NCBI GenBank assembly: GCA_044356305.1
Contig: JBIKWM010000015.1
Span: forward strand, 6,161 to 70,160
Direction of reading: 5' to 3'
DNA length: 64,000 bases
Source: JBIKWM01 sp044356305
Lineage (GTDB): Bacteria; Bacteroidota; Bacteroidia; UBA10329
Below are positions 19,793 to 28,172 of the stretch, piece after piece. The translations under genes were made by a program, and so were the position numbers. The stretch's first letter is position 1, and each line of letters opens with the position of its first letter. The notes beneath the pieces were generated by a model. It had not been told where the DNA came from. It did not search any database and worked only from the letters and a program-made list of their open reading frames with translations.

Positions 19793-20583
19793 GCAGAGAG
19801 ACCATACGCGACCTGTTCATCATCCTCGGGGTGTTTGCAGCGCTGTGGGCGGTATTTGCACTGATGCCCTGGAAGTGCGAGACCCCCGAGCTGGGGCTGA
19901 GCATAGACCAGGAAAAGAAATTGGGCAAGATGCTGGTGGAGGATTGGATGATGGACGAGGGCGGATTGACGCTGCTGAAGGATTCGGTGGTCGATTCGGC
20001 TGTGGCGGTGATCAGTGAACGGCTCACCGAGGCGCTACCCGAAAGCGGCTACGACCATCATATCTGGGTGGTGCGCGAGGAACAGATCAATGCCATGACC
20101 CTTCCGGGCGGCTACGTCCTGGTCAACTCAGGCCTCATTCGCTTCAGCGACAGCCCCGAAGAGGTGGCCGGGGTCATCGCCCACGAGCTGGGCCATGTGG
20201 AAAAGCGCCACGTGGTGAGCCGGATGGTGGGCGAGTTCGGGCTCCAGATCCTATTCTCGGTGATAACAGGAGGCGATGCTGTGATCCTGGGCGAACTGAG
20301 CCGAAGCCTGCTCAGCACCTTTTTCAGCCGCGAGCAGGAGGAGGAGGCCGATGCCTTTGCCTGGGACCTAATGTGCCGAAGCGGCAGTGATCCCCGCGTA
20401 CTGGCAACCTTCTTCCGCAAGCTGGAAGACGAGCACCCAAGCGGCCCCGATGCGCTCGAGATCCTGAGCACACACCCGCACAACGAGGCCAGGGTGCGCG
20501 CCACACTTGAAAAAGCTCTGCCTGACACGTTTGCAAAACGCCCAATTGACCTCGACTGGCAACGAGTCAAAACCCGACTTTGA
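19789..20583 (+). CDS. M48-family membrane-anchored metallopeptidase
   Basis: Zinc protease, 264 aa. Seen: N-terminal membrane segment (residues 8-25), zinc site HELGH at residues 132-136 within GVIAHELGHVEKRH, third ligand Glu186 in EEADAFAWD, and the family closing segment LSTHPHNEARV. In related bacteria such proteins handle misassembled outer-membrane or lipoprotein substrates; that role is inferred. Last gene of a three-gene operon. Confidence 0.88.
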   Translation: MSRETIRDLFIILGVFAALWAVFALMPWKCETPELGLSIDQEKKLGKMLVEDWMMDEGGLTLLKDSVVDSAVAVISERLTEALPESGYDHHIWVVREEQINAMTLPGGYVLVNSGLIRFSDSPEEVAGVIAHELGHVEKRHVVSRMVGEFGLQILFSVITGGDAVILGELSRSLLSTFFSREQEEEADAFAWDLMCRSGSDPRVLATFFRKLEDEHPSGPDALEILSTHPHNEARVRATLEKALPDTFAKRPIDLDWQRVKTRL

Positions 20584-20598
20584 GGCGGTCGGCACAGC

Positions 20599-20606
20599 TA
20601 TATTTG
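20599..20606 (+). promoter_or_regulatory. -7 box of tRNA-Gly(CCC)
   Basis: TATATTTG, 14 nt before the mature 5' end of the tRNA. TTTG at 20579-20582 is 16 bp upstream, closer than the usual 19. Confidence 0.55.
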
Positions 20607-20620
20607 CAGCCGCGTCAAAG

Positions 20621-20693
20621 GCGGGAGTAGCTCAGTTGGTAGAGCATCAGCTTCCCAAGCTGAGGGTCGCGGGTTCGAGCCCCGTTTCCCGCT
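20621..20693 (+). tRNA. tRNA-Gly (CCC)
   Basis: 73-nt cloverleaf: acceptor GCGGGAG/TTCCCGC with one G-U pair, anticodon stem TCAGC/GCTGA with loop TTCCCAA (anticodon CCC), T arm GCGGGTTCGAGCCCCGT. Discriminator T. Confidence 0.95.
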
Positions 20694-20708
20694 CAGATTC
20701 ATGTAGAA

Positions 20709-20738
20709 GGGTCGATTCGGATAGAATCGGCCTTTTTT
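20709..20738 (+). terminator. Rho-independent terminator after tRNA-Gly
   Basis: Stem GGTCGATTC (20710-20718) against GAATCGGCC (20724-20732), one G-U pair, loop GGATA, followed by six T residues. A textbook intrinsic terminator, placed between tRNA-Gly and the converging tadA. Confidence 0.85.
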
Positions 20739-20756
20739 ATTCAGGTCAGCACGCTC

Positions 20757-21203
20757 TTACCTCTTCTTCTTGAAAAACTCTTTCAACAGGGCGCTGCACT
20801 CATCGGCCATCACTCCTCCTTTTACCAAGGTCTTGGGGTGCAGCAGCGGCACCCCTGTGCGCACATAACCGCGTTTCTCATCGTGCGCCCCAAATACTAC
20901 CTTCGTTATCTGGCTCCAGAACAGGGCCCCGGCACACATGACGCACGGCTCGAGTGTCACATAGAGTGTGCATCCCTCCAGATACTTGCCACCAATAGCA
21001 CCAGCAGCAGATGTGATGGCCTGCATCTCGGCATGGGCCGTTACATCATTCAGCGCCTCTGTGAGGTTGTGCGCACGGGCTATTATCTGCCTACGGGCCA
21101 CGATAACGGCACCTACCGGCACTTCATCACGGTCAAAGGCACGCTGAGCCTCCTTCAGGGCCTCGCGCATGTAATGCTCATCGCTGAAAATACTGAGTTC
21201 CAT
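20757..21203 (-). CDS. tadA: tRNA adenosine(34) deaminase
   Basis: Deaminates A34 to inosine in tRNA-Arg(ACG). 148 aa from ATG 21203. Seen: catalytic HAE (His57, Glu59) in VTAHAEMQAI and the zinc cysteines Cys87 and Cys90 in LEPCVMCAGAL, followed by the TadA-type C-terminal helix. An open frame to 21284 runs through the intergenic region and does not look like TadA. Divergent from aspS. A general cytidine/guanine deaminase is a less likely alternative. Confidence 0.9.
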   Translation of the reverse strand: MELSIFSDEHYMREALKEAQRAFDRDEVPVGAVIVARRQIIARAHNLTEALNDVTAHAEMQAITSAAGAIGGKYLEGCTLYVTLEPCVMCAGALFWSQITKVVFGAHDEKRGYVRTGVPLLHPKTLVKGGVMADECSALLKEFFKKKR

Positions 21204-21263
21204 TAGCCTGCAAAGTTGATGATGAGAGCGGTGAATTGCCCGCTCAGAGGTCGATTCGCAGCC

Positions 21264-21297
21264 GTTGCCGCGCCCCACGGGCAATTGACTACATTCG
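21264..21297 (+). promoter_or_regulatory. Candidate aspS promoter
   Basis: GTTG (21264-21267), 22-bp spacer and TACATTCG (21290-21297), 22 nt before the aspS ATG. One mismatch to TAnnTTTG; the T-to-C change also appears at several other genes here. Confidence 0.45.
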
Positions 21298-21319
21298 CGG
21301 TCGTATTAAAATGGCCTGA

Positions 21320-23062
21320 ATGCACCGTACACACACCTGTGGTGAACTGAGGAAAGACGATGCTGGCAAGGTGGTAACGCTTGCAGGCTGGGTGCAGCGC
21401 AGCCGCGATCTGGGGGGTATGACCTTTGTTGATCTGCGCGACCGTTACGGCATCACGCAGCTGGCCTTCAACCTTGACACCGATGCCGCACTCTGCACCG
21501 CAGCCCGCAAACTGGGCCGCGAATTTGTTGTGAAGGCGGTTGGTACAGTACGAGAGCGCGAGAGCAAGAATCTGAATCTGCCAACCGGTGAGATTGAGTT
21601 GATCGTAACAGGATTCGAAGTGCTCAATGCGAGCAAGGTGCCACCATTCCTCATAGAGGATGAGACCGATGGAGGCGAAGACATCAGATACCGTTTCCGC
21701 TATCTCGACCTGAGAAGATCCCAGATGCGCAAGCGCCTCGAGCTGCGCCACCGAATTGGCATGGCCATGCGCAATTTCCTCGATGGCCTGGGCTTCCTTG
21801 ATGTCGAGACCCCTTTCCTGATCAAGAGCACACCAGAGGGCGCGCGCGATTTCGTGGTGCCCTCCCGAATGCACCAGGGCGAGTTCTATGCCCTTCCGCA
21901 GAGCCCACAGACCTTCAAGCAGCTGCTCATGGTGAGCGGCTACGACAGGTATTATCAGATTGTCCGCTGCTTCCGCGATGAGGACCTACGTGCCGACCGT
22001 CAGCCCGAGTTCACCCAACTCGACTGCGAAATGGCCTTCGTGGAGCGCGATGATGTGCTCGCCACCTTTGAGGGTCTGACTCGGCACATTTTCCAAGAAG
22101 TGAAGGGTTTTGACCCCGGCACCTTTCCTCGCATGAGCTATGCCGATGCCATGCGCCTGTACGGCAGCGACAAGCCTGACCTCCGCTTCGGAATGCCTTT
22201 TGTTGAGCTCAACCATCTGGCAAAGGGCGCGGGTTTCGGGGTGTTTGACGGTGCTGAACTGGTGGTGGGGATATGCGCAAAAGGCGCCTCCACTTTTTCT
22301 CGTAAACAGATAGATAGCCTTATTGACCATGTGAAGCGCCCTCAGGTGGGCGCCAGCGGTGTGGTATGGTGCCGCCACGAGGCCGATGGCTCCTTCAGGA
22401 GCAGCGTGGACAAATACTATTCGCCCGAAAAACTGGCCCAATGGGGCAGTTCTTTCAGTTCAGAGCCGGGCGATCTGTTGCTGGTGTTGGCCGGGGCCAG
22501 AGACAAGGTACGTAAGCAGCTCAACGAACTACGCCTTTACATGGGCGACCAGCTCGGCCTGCGCGAACCGAACAAGTACATTCCACTGTGGGTGCTCGAT
22601 TTTCCATTGTTGGAATGGGATGAGCAGAGCAGGCGCTTTCATGCCATGCACCATCCATTCACATCAGCACTGCCCGAGGACCTGCATCTGATTGATACGA
22701 ATCCAGAAAAGGTCAGGGCCAACGCCTATGACCTGGTCATAAACGGTGTGGAAATAGGAGGCGGGAGCATCCGGATTCACGACCGGGCCCAGCAACAGCG
22801 AATGTTCGACCTGCTCGGGTTCACCCGCGAAGAGGCCCAGGCCCAGTTCGGGTTCCTGCTCGGTGCATTTGAGTACGGGGCTCCACCCCATGGAGGCCTC
22901 GCATTTGGTTTCGACCGTTTCACTGCCATTCTTGGCGGTCAGCACGACATCCGCGATTTCATTGCGTTCCCGAAGAACAATGCCGGCCGCGATGTGATGA
23001 TTGAATCACCTTCGGCCATAAACCCCGCCCAACTCGTAGAGCTCGGCATCACCATCAAATAA
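21320..23062 (+). CDS. aspS: Aspartyl-tRNA synthetase
   Basis: Class IIb synthetase, 580 aa, bacterial length. Seen: N-terminal OB-fold anticodon-binding domain (VVTLAGWVQRSRDLGGMTFVDLRDR), motif 2 CFRDEDLRADRQPEFTQLD, a GAD insertion domain in the middle and motif 3 GLAFGFDRFTAILGG. Starts MHRTHTCGELRKDDAGK. The polysaccharide locus begins 11 bp after its stop, where base composition changes abruptly. Confidence 0.98.
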   Translation: MHRTHTCGELRKDDAGKVVTLAGWVQRSRDLGGMTFVDLRDRYGITQLAFNLDTDAALCTAARKLGREFVVKAVGTVRERESKNLNLPTGEIELIVTGFEVLNASKVPPFLIEDETDGGEDIRYRFRYLDLRRSQMRKRLELRHRIGMAMRNFLDGLGFLDVETPFLIKSTPEGARDFVVPSRMHQGEFYALPQSPQTFKQLLMVSGYDRYYQIVRCFRDEDLRADRQPEFTQLDCEMAFVERDDVLATFEGLTRHIFQEVKGFDPGTFPRMSYADAMRLYGSDKPDLRFGMPFVELNHLAKGAGFGVFDGAELVVGICAKGASTFSRKQIDSLIDHVKRPQVGASGVVWCRHEADGSFRSSVDKYYSPEKLAQWGSSFSSEPGDLLLVLAGARDKVRKQLNELRLYMGDQLGLREPNKYIPLWVLDFPLLEWDEQSRRFHAMHHPFTSALPEDLHLIDTNPEKVRANAYDLVINGVEIGGGSIRIHDRAQQQRMFDLLGFTREEAQAQFGFLLGAFEYGAPPHGGLAFGFDRFTAILGGQHDIRDFIAFPKNNAGRDVMIESPSAINPAQLVELGITIK

Positions 23063-23073
23063 TCCCATCCGTT

Positions 23074-23823
23074 TTGAGATCCCTTCTCCTATCCATCGCA
23101 ATAAGTCTTTCGCTTTCATCGTGCATGACGCGCAAGGACATATCATATTTTCAGAATCTGACCGATTCTACTGCCATTCAATCCATTAATCAGTCTATTG
23201 ATGCAATCATTCAGCCTGGAGACCTCATCTCAGTTCATGTAACGAGCCTGAGCAAGGAGGCGAGCAGTTTTTTCAACACTCTTGACGACAAGGGTATTGA
23301 AGGGCCTGTGAGCTCCTATCTTGTAAGTGCCGCAGGGACAATTGACATTCCTCTTGTCGGTTCAGTCAAAGTGAGCGGTATGAGTGCCACCGGGGCCAAG
23401 GAAATTATAACCTCTGGCCTTTCAAAGTACCTTGTAGAACCTTCGGTTAGGGTGCGCATTCGCAATTTCAAAGTCACACTTCTGGGCGAAGTTTCGCGTC
23501 CAGGGGTGTACCCAATAGAAAATGCCAAGATTACATTAATTGAAGCTCTTGGGCTTGCTGGTGACCTGACCATATTCGGTCAAAGAGCAAATGTCCTTAT
23601 CATTAGAGAAGAGAACGGAGAACGTAAGTTCCTGCGGATAGATCTTAAGGATCAAGGACTATTTAACTCGGACTATTACTACCTGAAGAACAATGATATT
23701 GTGTACGTAGAACCAGGCAAGGGAAAGATTGCCAGTGCCGATGCGGTGTACCGTTGGCTTCCGATAGTCCTGAGCGGACTGACAACCTTAGCATTGTTCA
23801 TTCGAGCGGGAACCACGTTCTGA
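23074..23823 (+). CDS. Polysaccharide export lipoprotein (Wza/BexD-like)
   Basis: Outer-membrane channel subunit for exopolysaccharide export, 249 aa. Seen: lipoprotein signal LLLSIAISLSLSSC with Cys17, polysaccharide-export domain QPGDLISVHVTSLSKEA to IDIPLVGSVKVSG, then a SLBB repeat (VTLLGEVSRPGVYPIENAKITLIEALGLAGDL) and a C-terminal hydrophobic helix WLPIVLSGLTTLALFI. The start must be TTG 23074: the first ATG lies just after the lipidated Cys and would remove the signal. Lies 11 bp after aspS and 42 bp before the Wzc-like gene. Confidence 0.88.
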   Translation: MRSLLLSIAISLSLSSCMTRKDISYFQNLTDSTAIQSINQSIDAIIQPGDLISVHVTSLSKEASSFFNTLDDKGIEGPVSSYLVSAAGTIDIPLVGSVKVSGMSATGAKEIITSGLSKYLVEPSVRVRIRNFKVTLLGEVSRPGVYPIENAKITLIEALGLAGDLTIFGQRANVLIIREENGERKFLRIDLKDQGLFNSDYYYLKNNDIVYVEPGKGKIASADAVYRWLPIVLSGLTTLALFIRAGTTF

Positions 23824-23865
23824 AAACCATAATGGCTCGAATAAAACCAAATAACTGACGCACTC

Positions 23866-26301
23866 ATGTCAAATCTGAAGACAAAGGGAGGGGGGGCAAA
23901 GAAAGACGAGGAGATAGACCTTGGGCGCCTGTTATGGGTAGCACTTGATAATTGGTATATCTTCTTAATATCACTTTTACTTTTTGGCATAGGAGGATAT
24001 CTGTATATCTGGTATGCTCACCCTTCGTATGAAATGAAGGCCACCGTATTGGTCGGAGACCAGACGAACGACATTTCTCAAACTGTGTTGGAGGCGGTGG
24101 GAATGTCATCAAAGAACCAGAACATTGAGAATGAGATTTCCATCCTCACATCGAGGAGCATGATGACAAAGGCTACGGCCGTTTTAGATATCAACTTCAC
24201 GTACTTGGTAGATTACGGCCTGAAAAAGCGTGAATTATACCAGAAGACCCCCATTAAGGTAGAATTTATTCCAGATTCTGAAAAATCTGTCAAATCATTT
24301 CGGCTTGAGTTGAAGCTATATAAGGAAAACGACCAATTCAATGTGACCTTGTTCTCTATGAATCCTATTTCAAAGGAGGAGGTGGTCGTCTTAAAAAAAG
24401 ACGGGTTTTTTGGTGAAGACCTTGCCTGTTATCTGGGGCACATCCGTATTAATAAAACAGACTCGTACGATGCTCTACTTGATGGAGATGAATCACTTAC
24501 CGATACATATGAAGTCATTTATCGTAGTACCGAGATGCTGGTAAGCGCCTATCTCGGCAAACTTAAAGTAGAACCAGCACGGCTCAAAGCGTCTATACTT
24601 CAACTCACCCTTGTTGACAATGTGCCAGCTAAAGGTGTGGATGTGCTGAATACTCTCTTAGATGTATATGTCAAAGCCAGCGTAGAGAAGAAAAACCAAC
24701 TTGCCAGTAACTCACTCAGATTTGTAGAAGCCCAACTACAAGTGCTCATCACTGAGCTTGAGGCAATCGAAGCAGAGGTTCAGCAATTCAAGACAGTGAA
24801 CGCAATAACTGACGTCAGCTCAGAAGCAAAGATATTTCTTGAAGAAGTTGGAGGCCTTGATAAACGACTGTCGGAACTTGCCTTACAGATAAGCCTGCTC
24901 GAACACTTGGAACAACATATCAAGCGCGATGGAAGCCTTGAGAATGCTTCCGCTTCCAGCTTTGGGATTCAGGACGCGATGCTACAGTCTCTGCTTTCAA
25001 ATCTGCATGCTCTTAAAGTTGAGAGAGAAGGTGCTTTGAAATTCACGAAGGCCGACAACCCACTGGTTACATCTCTCGATGTTAAGATTAATGAAAATAA
25101 AAAGGCAGTTTTTGAGACCCTATCTAACATTAAGACCAATTTGCTTGCGACCGAAGGTCAGGTAAAGCAACAAATGCGCATTGCTGAAGGCAAGGTGAAA
25201 GGCCTACCAAAAGCCGAGTACGACCTGCTCGCGCTTCAGCGCAAGTACTCTATCAAAGAAAGTATGTACGTCCTTTTGCTCGGAAAGAAGGCAGAGAACT
25301 CTATCCTTCTTGCCTCAACCGTGAGCGACCACCATGTGGTTGATCAAGCAATTGCTTCAACCTTACCAATTGGGCCAAATAAGCCGATGATATATATGGT
25401 CTGCCTGTTCCTTGGGCTGGGCTTGCCATTCATTTACGCTGCATGGCTCACATATTTTGATGACCAAATTAAGGACAAGAATGAGCTGTCTAGTCTTACG
25501 GACATCCCTCTGCTCGGAATCATCCCACACAATAGAGAAAGTGAGCTCTTGGTTGTGGGCAATAACAGTAATTCGCCCATAGCAGAATCTTTCAGGGCTG
25601 TTAGGACTAACCTTGGATTCTTGTCTGTAAAAGAAAACTATGGTCCAAAAACAAACGAAAAGGTAGTGCAGTTCACATCTTCAGTGGGGTCAGAGGGCAA
25701 ATCCTTCTGTTCCCTTAATTTGGCTGCTTCCTTGGCTATCAGTGGCAAAAAAATCATTATAATAGGTCTTGACCTTAGAAAACCGAAACTCGCAGAGTAT
25801 TTCAACGTCTCGAACGATATAGGAGCTAGTTCCATTCTTGCCGGGCACTGTAGTGTTGATGAAGCAATAATAAACTCTGGAATTGAGAATCTTGATGTTA
25901 TTGTTGCCGGTCCAATACCCCCCAATCCTTCAGAGCTTTTAATGAGTGAGAGAATGCAGCAGTTCATCAACGAGCTTTGCTCACGCTATGACGGAGTAGT
26001 GCTTGATACCCCTCCGATTGGCCTGGTCACTGACAGTATGATAACAGCAGAATACGCTGCAGTCAGCATTTATCTAGTTCGTCAAGGTCACAGCAAACGC
26101 GGAGGTCTGGAATACATTAACGATCTCTATGTCAATGGAAAAGTAAAGAACCTTGCAATTCTGTTTAACGATGTAAAGATGTCCAGGTTCGGCTATGGAT
26201 ATGGGTATGGATATGGCTACGGATATGGCTATGGGTATGGCTACGGTTACTACAGTCAAGAAAAAAGAAAAAGCTTCTTTGCAAGACTTTTCAACCTTTG
26301 A
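23866..26301 (+). CDS. Wzc-like polysaccharide co-polymerase / tyrosine autokinase
   Basis: Inner-membrane protein that sets chain length and couples polymerisation to export; 811 aa. Seen: membrane segment near residues 31-50, long periplasmic coiled region, second membrane segment near 505-527, then a BY-kinase domain with Walker A SSVGSEGKSF (about 606), Walker A' IIIIGLDLRKP (about 630), Walker B VVLDTPPIG (about 710). The tail (776-796) is ten Gly-Tyr pairs plus one Tyr, the autophosphorylation cluster. Codons 8-11 contain a run of seven G. Ends in a basic KRKSFFARLFNL. Confidence 0.93.
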   Translation: MSNLKTKGGGAKKDEEIDLGRLLWVALDNWYIFLISLLLFGIGGYLYIWYAHPSYEMKATVLVGDQTNDISQTVLEAVGMSSKNQNIENEISILTSRSMMTKATAVLDINFTYLVDYGLKKRELYQKTPIKVEFIPDSEKSVKSFRLELKLYKENDQFNVTLFSMNPISKEEVVVLKKDGFFGEDLACYLGHIRINKTDSYDALLDGDESLTDTYEVIYRSTEMLVSAYLGKLKVEPARLKASILQLTLVDNVPAKGVDVLNTLLDVYVKASVEKKNQLASNSLRFVEAQLQVLITELEAIEAEVQQFKTVNAITDVSSEAKIFLEEVGGLDKRLSELALQISLLEHLEQHIKRDGSLENASASSFGIQDAMLQSLLSNLHALKVEREGALKFTKADNPLVTSLDVKINENKKAVFETLSNIKTNLLATEGQVKQQMRIAEGKVKGLPKAEYDLLALQRKYSIKESMYVLLLGKKAENSILLASTVSDHHVVDQAIASTLPIGPNKPMIYMVCLFLGLGLPFIYAAWLTYFDDQIKDKNELSSLTDIPLLGIIPHNRESELLVVGNNSNSPIAESFRAVRTNLGFLSVKENYGPKTNEKVVQFTSSVGSEGKSFCSLNLAASLAISGKKIIIIGLDLRKPKLAEYFNVSNDIGASSILAGHCSVDEAIINSGIENLDVIVAGPIPPNPSELLMSERMQQFINELCSRYDGVVLDTPPIGLVTDSMITAEYAAVSIYLVRQGHSKRGGLEYINDLYVNGKVKNLAILFNDVKMSRFGYGYGYGYGYGYGYGYGYGYYSQEKRKSFFARLFNL
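26191..26253 (+). repeat. Gly-Tyr codon microsatellite in the Wzc-like gene
   Basis: Ten degenerate hexamers of the type GGN TAY in a row, followed by one more TAC. Copy-number changes would be in frame and alter only the number of phosphorylatable tyrosines. Confidence 0.9.
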
Positions 26302-26333
26302 CTTATTTATAAATCTCAGGTTGGCAATAATTT

Positions 26334-26351
26334 TCAGATTTATTTATCTGA
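26334..26351 (+). other. Weak hairpin after the Wzc-like gene
   Basis: TCAGAT and ATCTGA flank a 6-nt AT loop in the 206-bp gap between converging genes. No clear U-run; a weak candidate for a transcript end. Nothing else was recognised in this gap. Confidence 0.3.
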
Positions 26352-26507
26352 GCTCGAATTCAATTCGCAATAAGACGGCACCGACTGCGATATAGTACAC
26401 CTCGATCGGTACACTCTCGTACTGCTTGCTACTTCCATTTTAACTACTCTGAAACCTGTCAATAAGAATAAAGTAGCTTAATTCCAAAAGATCAATCATT
26501 ACTTCAC

Positions 26508-28172
26508 TCAGAACCCGTAACCAACCGAAAAACCAATGGTGTGCGGACTTGCATACACAACATTAGGAAGGGTGGTACCAGCCAATGGGCCATTCTCCTT
26601 AAGGTAACCATAAGTTGCTGTGACGCTCAAGCTTTGAACGATTTCATATGCTACAGTCAATCTTCCTGATAGCCTTGAAAGCTCTGTGCTTGACATGAAA
26701 GGGATTCCCTTTCCATCAGACCCACGCTCATATGTCGAACCTGGGCCTTTGAGTATATAGGTCATATCTGCTTTAACCCGAAATCGAGGAACGGGCTTCA
26801 CCCATAGGGCCGCATAAATCTCCTGGGCATTCTCTCCAAGGTAGTGCCCCAGACCATAGCTATTGCTCGAATATGTCGATACATCGAAGAAGTGTCGATA
26901 TGCAACAGGGTTTGTTCGGGTGTACTCAATCACAATACTCGTATTTATTTTCCAAGGTAAAGACACTCTGGTTCCCATCTTCAAGCTAATATGGTTTGAC
27001 TGCTTCTGGGAATTGAACATGTTACTGATGCTCATCTCATCCACGAACACACTCAAATACAACTCTGTATATTTGAGCTGCCTACTCACCAAGTTAATGA
27101 ACATTTGAGAGTTCTGGCCTCTGAAATTATGGTTAGAACCAGTACTGTTAAGAGTGTGGTCAACTGATTTATAGAAAAGGAATGGAATCAGATACACTGG
27201 ATTGAATTTGTCTGAATAGACAATTGAATTTCCAAATGTGAAATATAAGCGCTTCATAGGCCGAAATGTCCAAAGGTTGGCGGCAATATACTTATCTCTA
27301 AAAACAGTGCGTAGCTCACCATTAGACTGCATATAGCTCGCTGTGCTGTCTATCACATCACTCACAAGCCAACCGTGCAAATATTCAAAACTGAACCACT
27401 TGACCGGGTTAAGAGTAAGCCTTATCATCGGGAATGACGGAGTCCTTCCTGAAAGTATGTTGGAGCCATTATATGAGCTGCCCCAAACCACATTGTCCTT
27501 AACCACTCCAATGCTACCCCATTTGTTTGAAACAATGAAACCTCCTCTCATCTCGCTAAAATCGGTGCCCTTATAATTGGCGCCCATGCGAAGATTCAAG
27601 AATGCCGGATCAGATAGGTTAATTGACTCAGAATAGTCACGCAGGTCGGCGTAGAAGCCCAGGTGCTTGCCTATATAAGACTGAACTGATGCCCCAATGC
27701 GTCTCTGATAATAAAAGGATCCCCCAGTATACCATCCTTCAGCTCCCAATATTGGGTTCACGGTCAATGTGAATAATGAATCGCGGTAAAAGATCATGTC
27801 GTGCCTGCGTTGTCTTCTCCGCAAAGGGAACATACTGCCCCGTTTAAGTCCCTTACCAAAAAAATCGAACCCCTTGTATCCATCTGCCTCTTTGATATAT
27901 TCCTGCATCATAAAAGACAACTCAGCCCTCTGCCTTCGGTTGAGGGTGCTATCTCTCTTCGCTACCTCAATCAGGTATCGGCTTATCTGTTTACGGCTCA
28001 AAGGCAATGCCACATCATTAAGGTCAACGGCCTTAATAGTTGACATCTCTTTTAGGAATTCATAGATACTCTCGTCAGATACATGTTGATACACAACCTG
28101 ACCTCTTACAGAGTTACTGCAAATCGCAAACGCAAAGACGAGCACTGCGACTCGCTCAAAAGGCGTTCTCAT
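26508..28172 (-). CDS. Outer-membrane capsule-assembly protein, Wzi-like
   Basis: 554 aa from ATG 28172. Seen: signal peptide RVAVLVFAFAICSNSVRG, a helical N-terminal region (LSRKQISRYLIEVAKRDSTL), then a long series of alternating hydrophobic/aromatic beta-strands ending in VGYGF with a terminal Phe, as in outer-membrane beta-barrels. The pattern and context fit the Wzi family, which tethers or organises surface polysaccharide. The frame stays open upstream to 28307, but that lies inside the transferase gene; ATG 28172 overlaps its end by 17 bp. Confidence 0.75.
   Translation of the reverse strand: MRTPFERVAVLVFAFAICSNSVRGQVVYQHVSDESIYEFLKEMSTIKAVDLNDVALPLSRKQISRYLIEVAKRDSTLNRRQRAELSFMMQEYIKEADGYKGFDFFGKGLKRGSMFPLRRRQRRHDMIFYRDSLFTLTVNPILGAEGWYTGGSFYYQRRIGASVQSYIGKHLGFYADLRDYSESINLSDPAFLNLRMGANYKGTDFSEMRGGFIVSNKWGSIGVVKDNVVWGSSYNGSNILSGRTPSFPMIRLTLNPVKWFSFEYLHGWLVSDVIDSTASYMQSNGELRTVFRDKYIAANLWTFRPMKRLYFTFGNSIVYSDKFNPVYLIPFLFYKSVDHTLNSTGSNHNFRGQNSQMFINLVSRQLKYTELYLSVFVDEMSISNMFNSQKQSNHISLKMGTRVSLPWKINTSIVIEYTRTNPVAYRHFFDVSTYSSNSYGLGHYLGENAQEIYAALWVKPVPRFRVKADMTYILKGPGSTYERGSDGKGIPFMSSTELSRLSGRLTVAYEIVQSLSVTATYGYLKENGPLAGTTLPNVVYASPHTIGFSVGYGF

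Noticed and set aside
20709..20738. Terminator acting in both directions for tRNA-Gly and tadA
   Set aside because: On the tadA side no T-run follows the stem; only the plus-strand direction qualifies.
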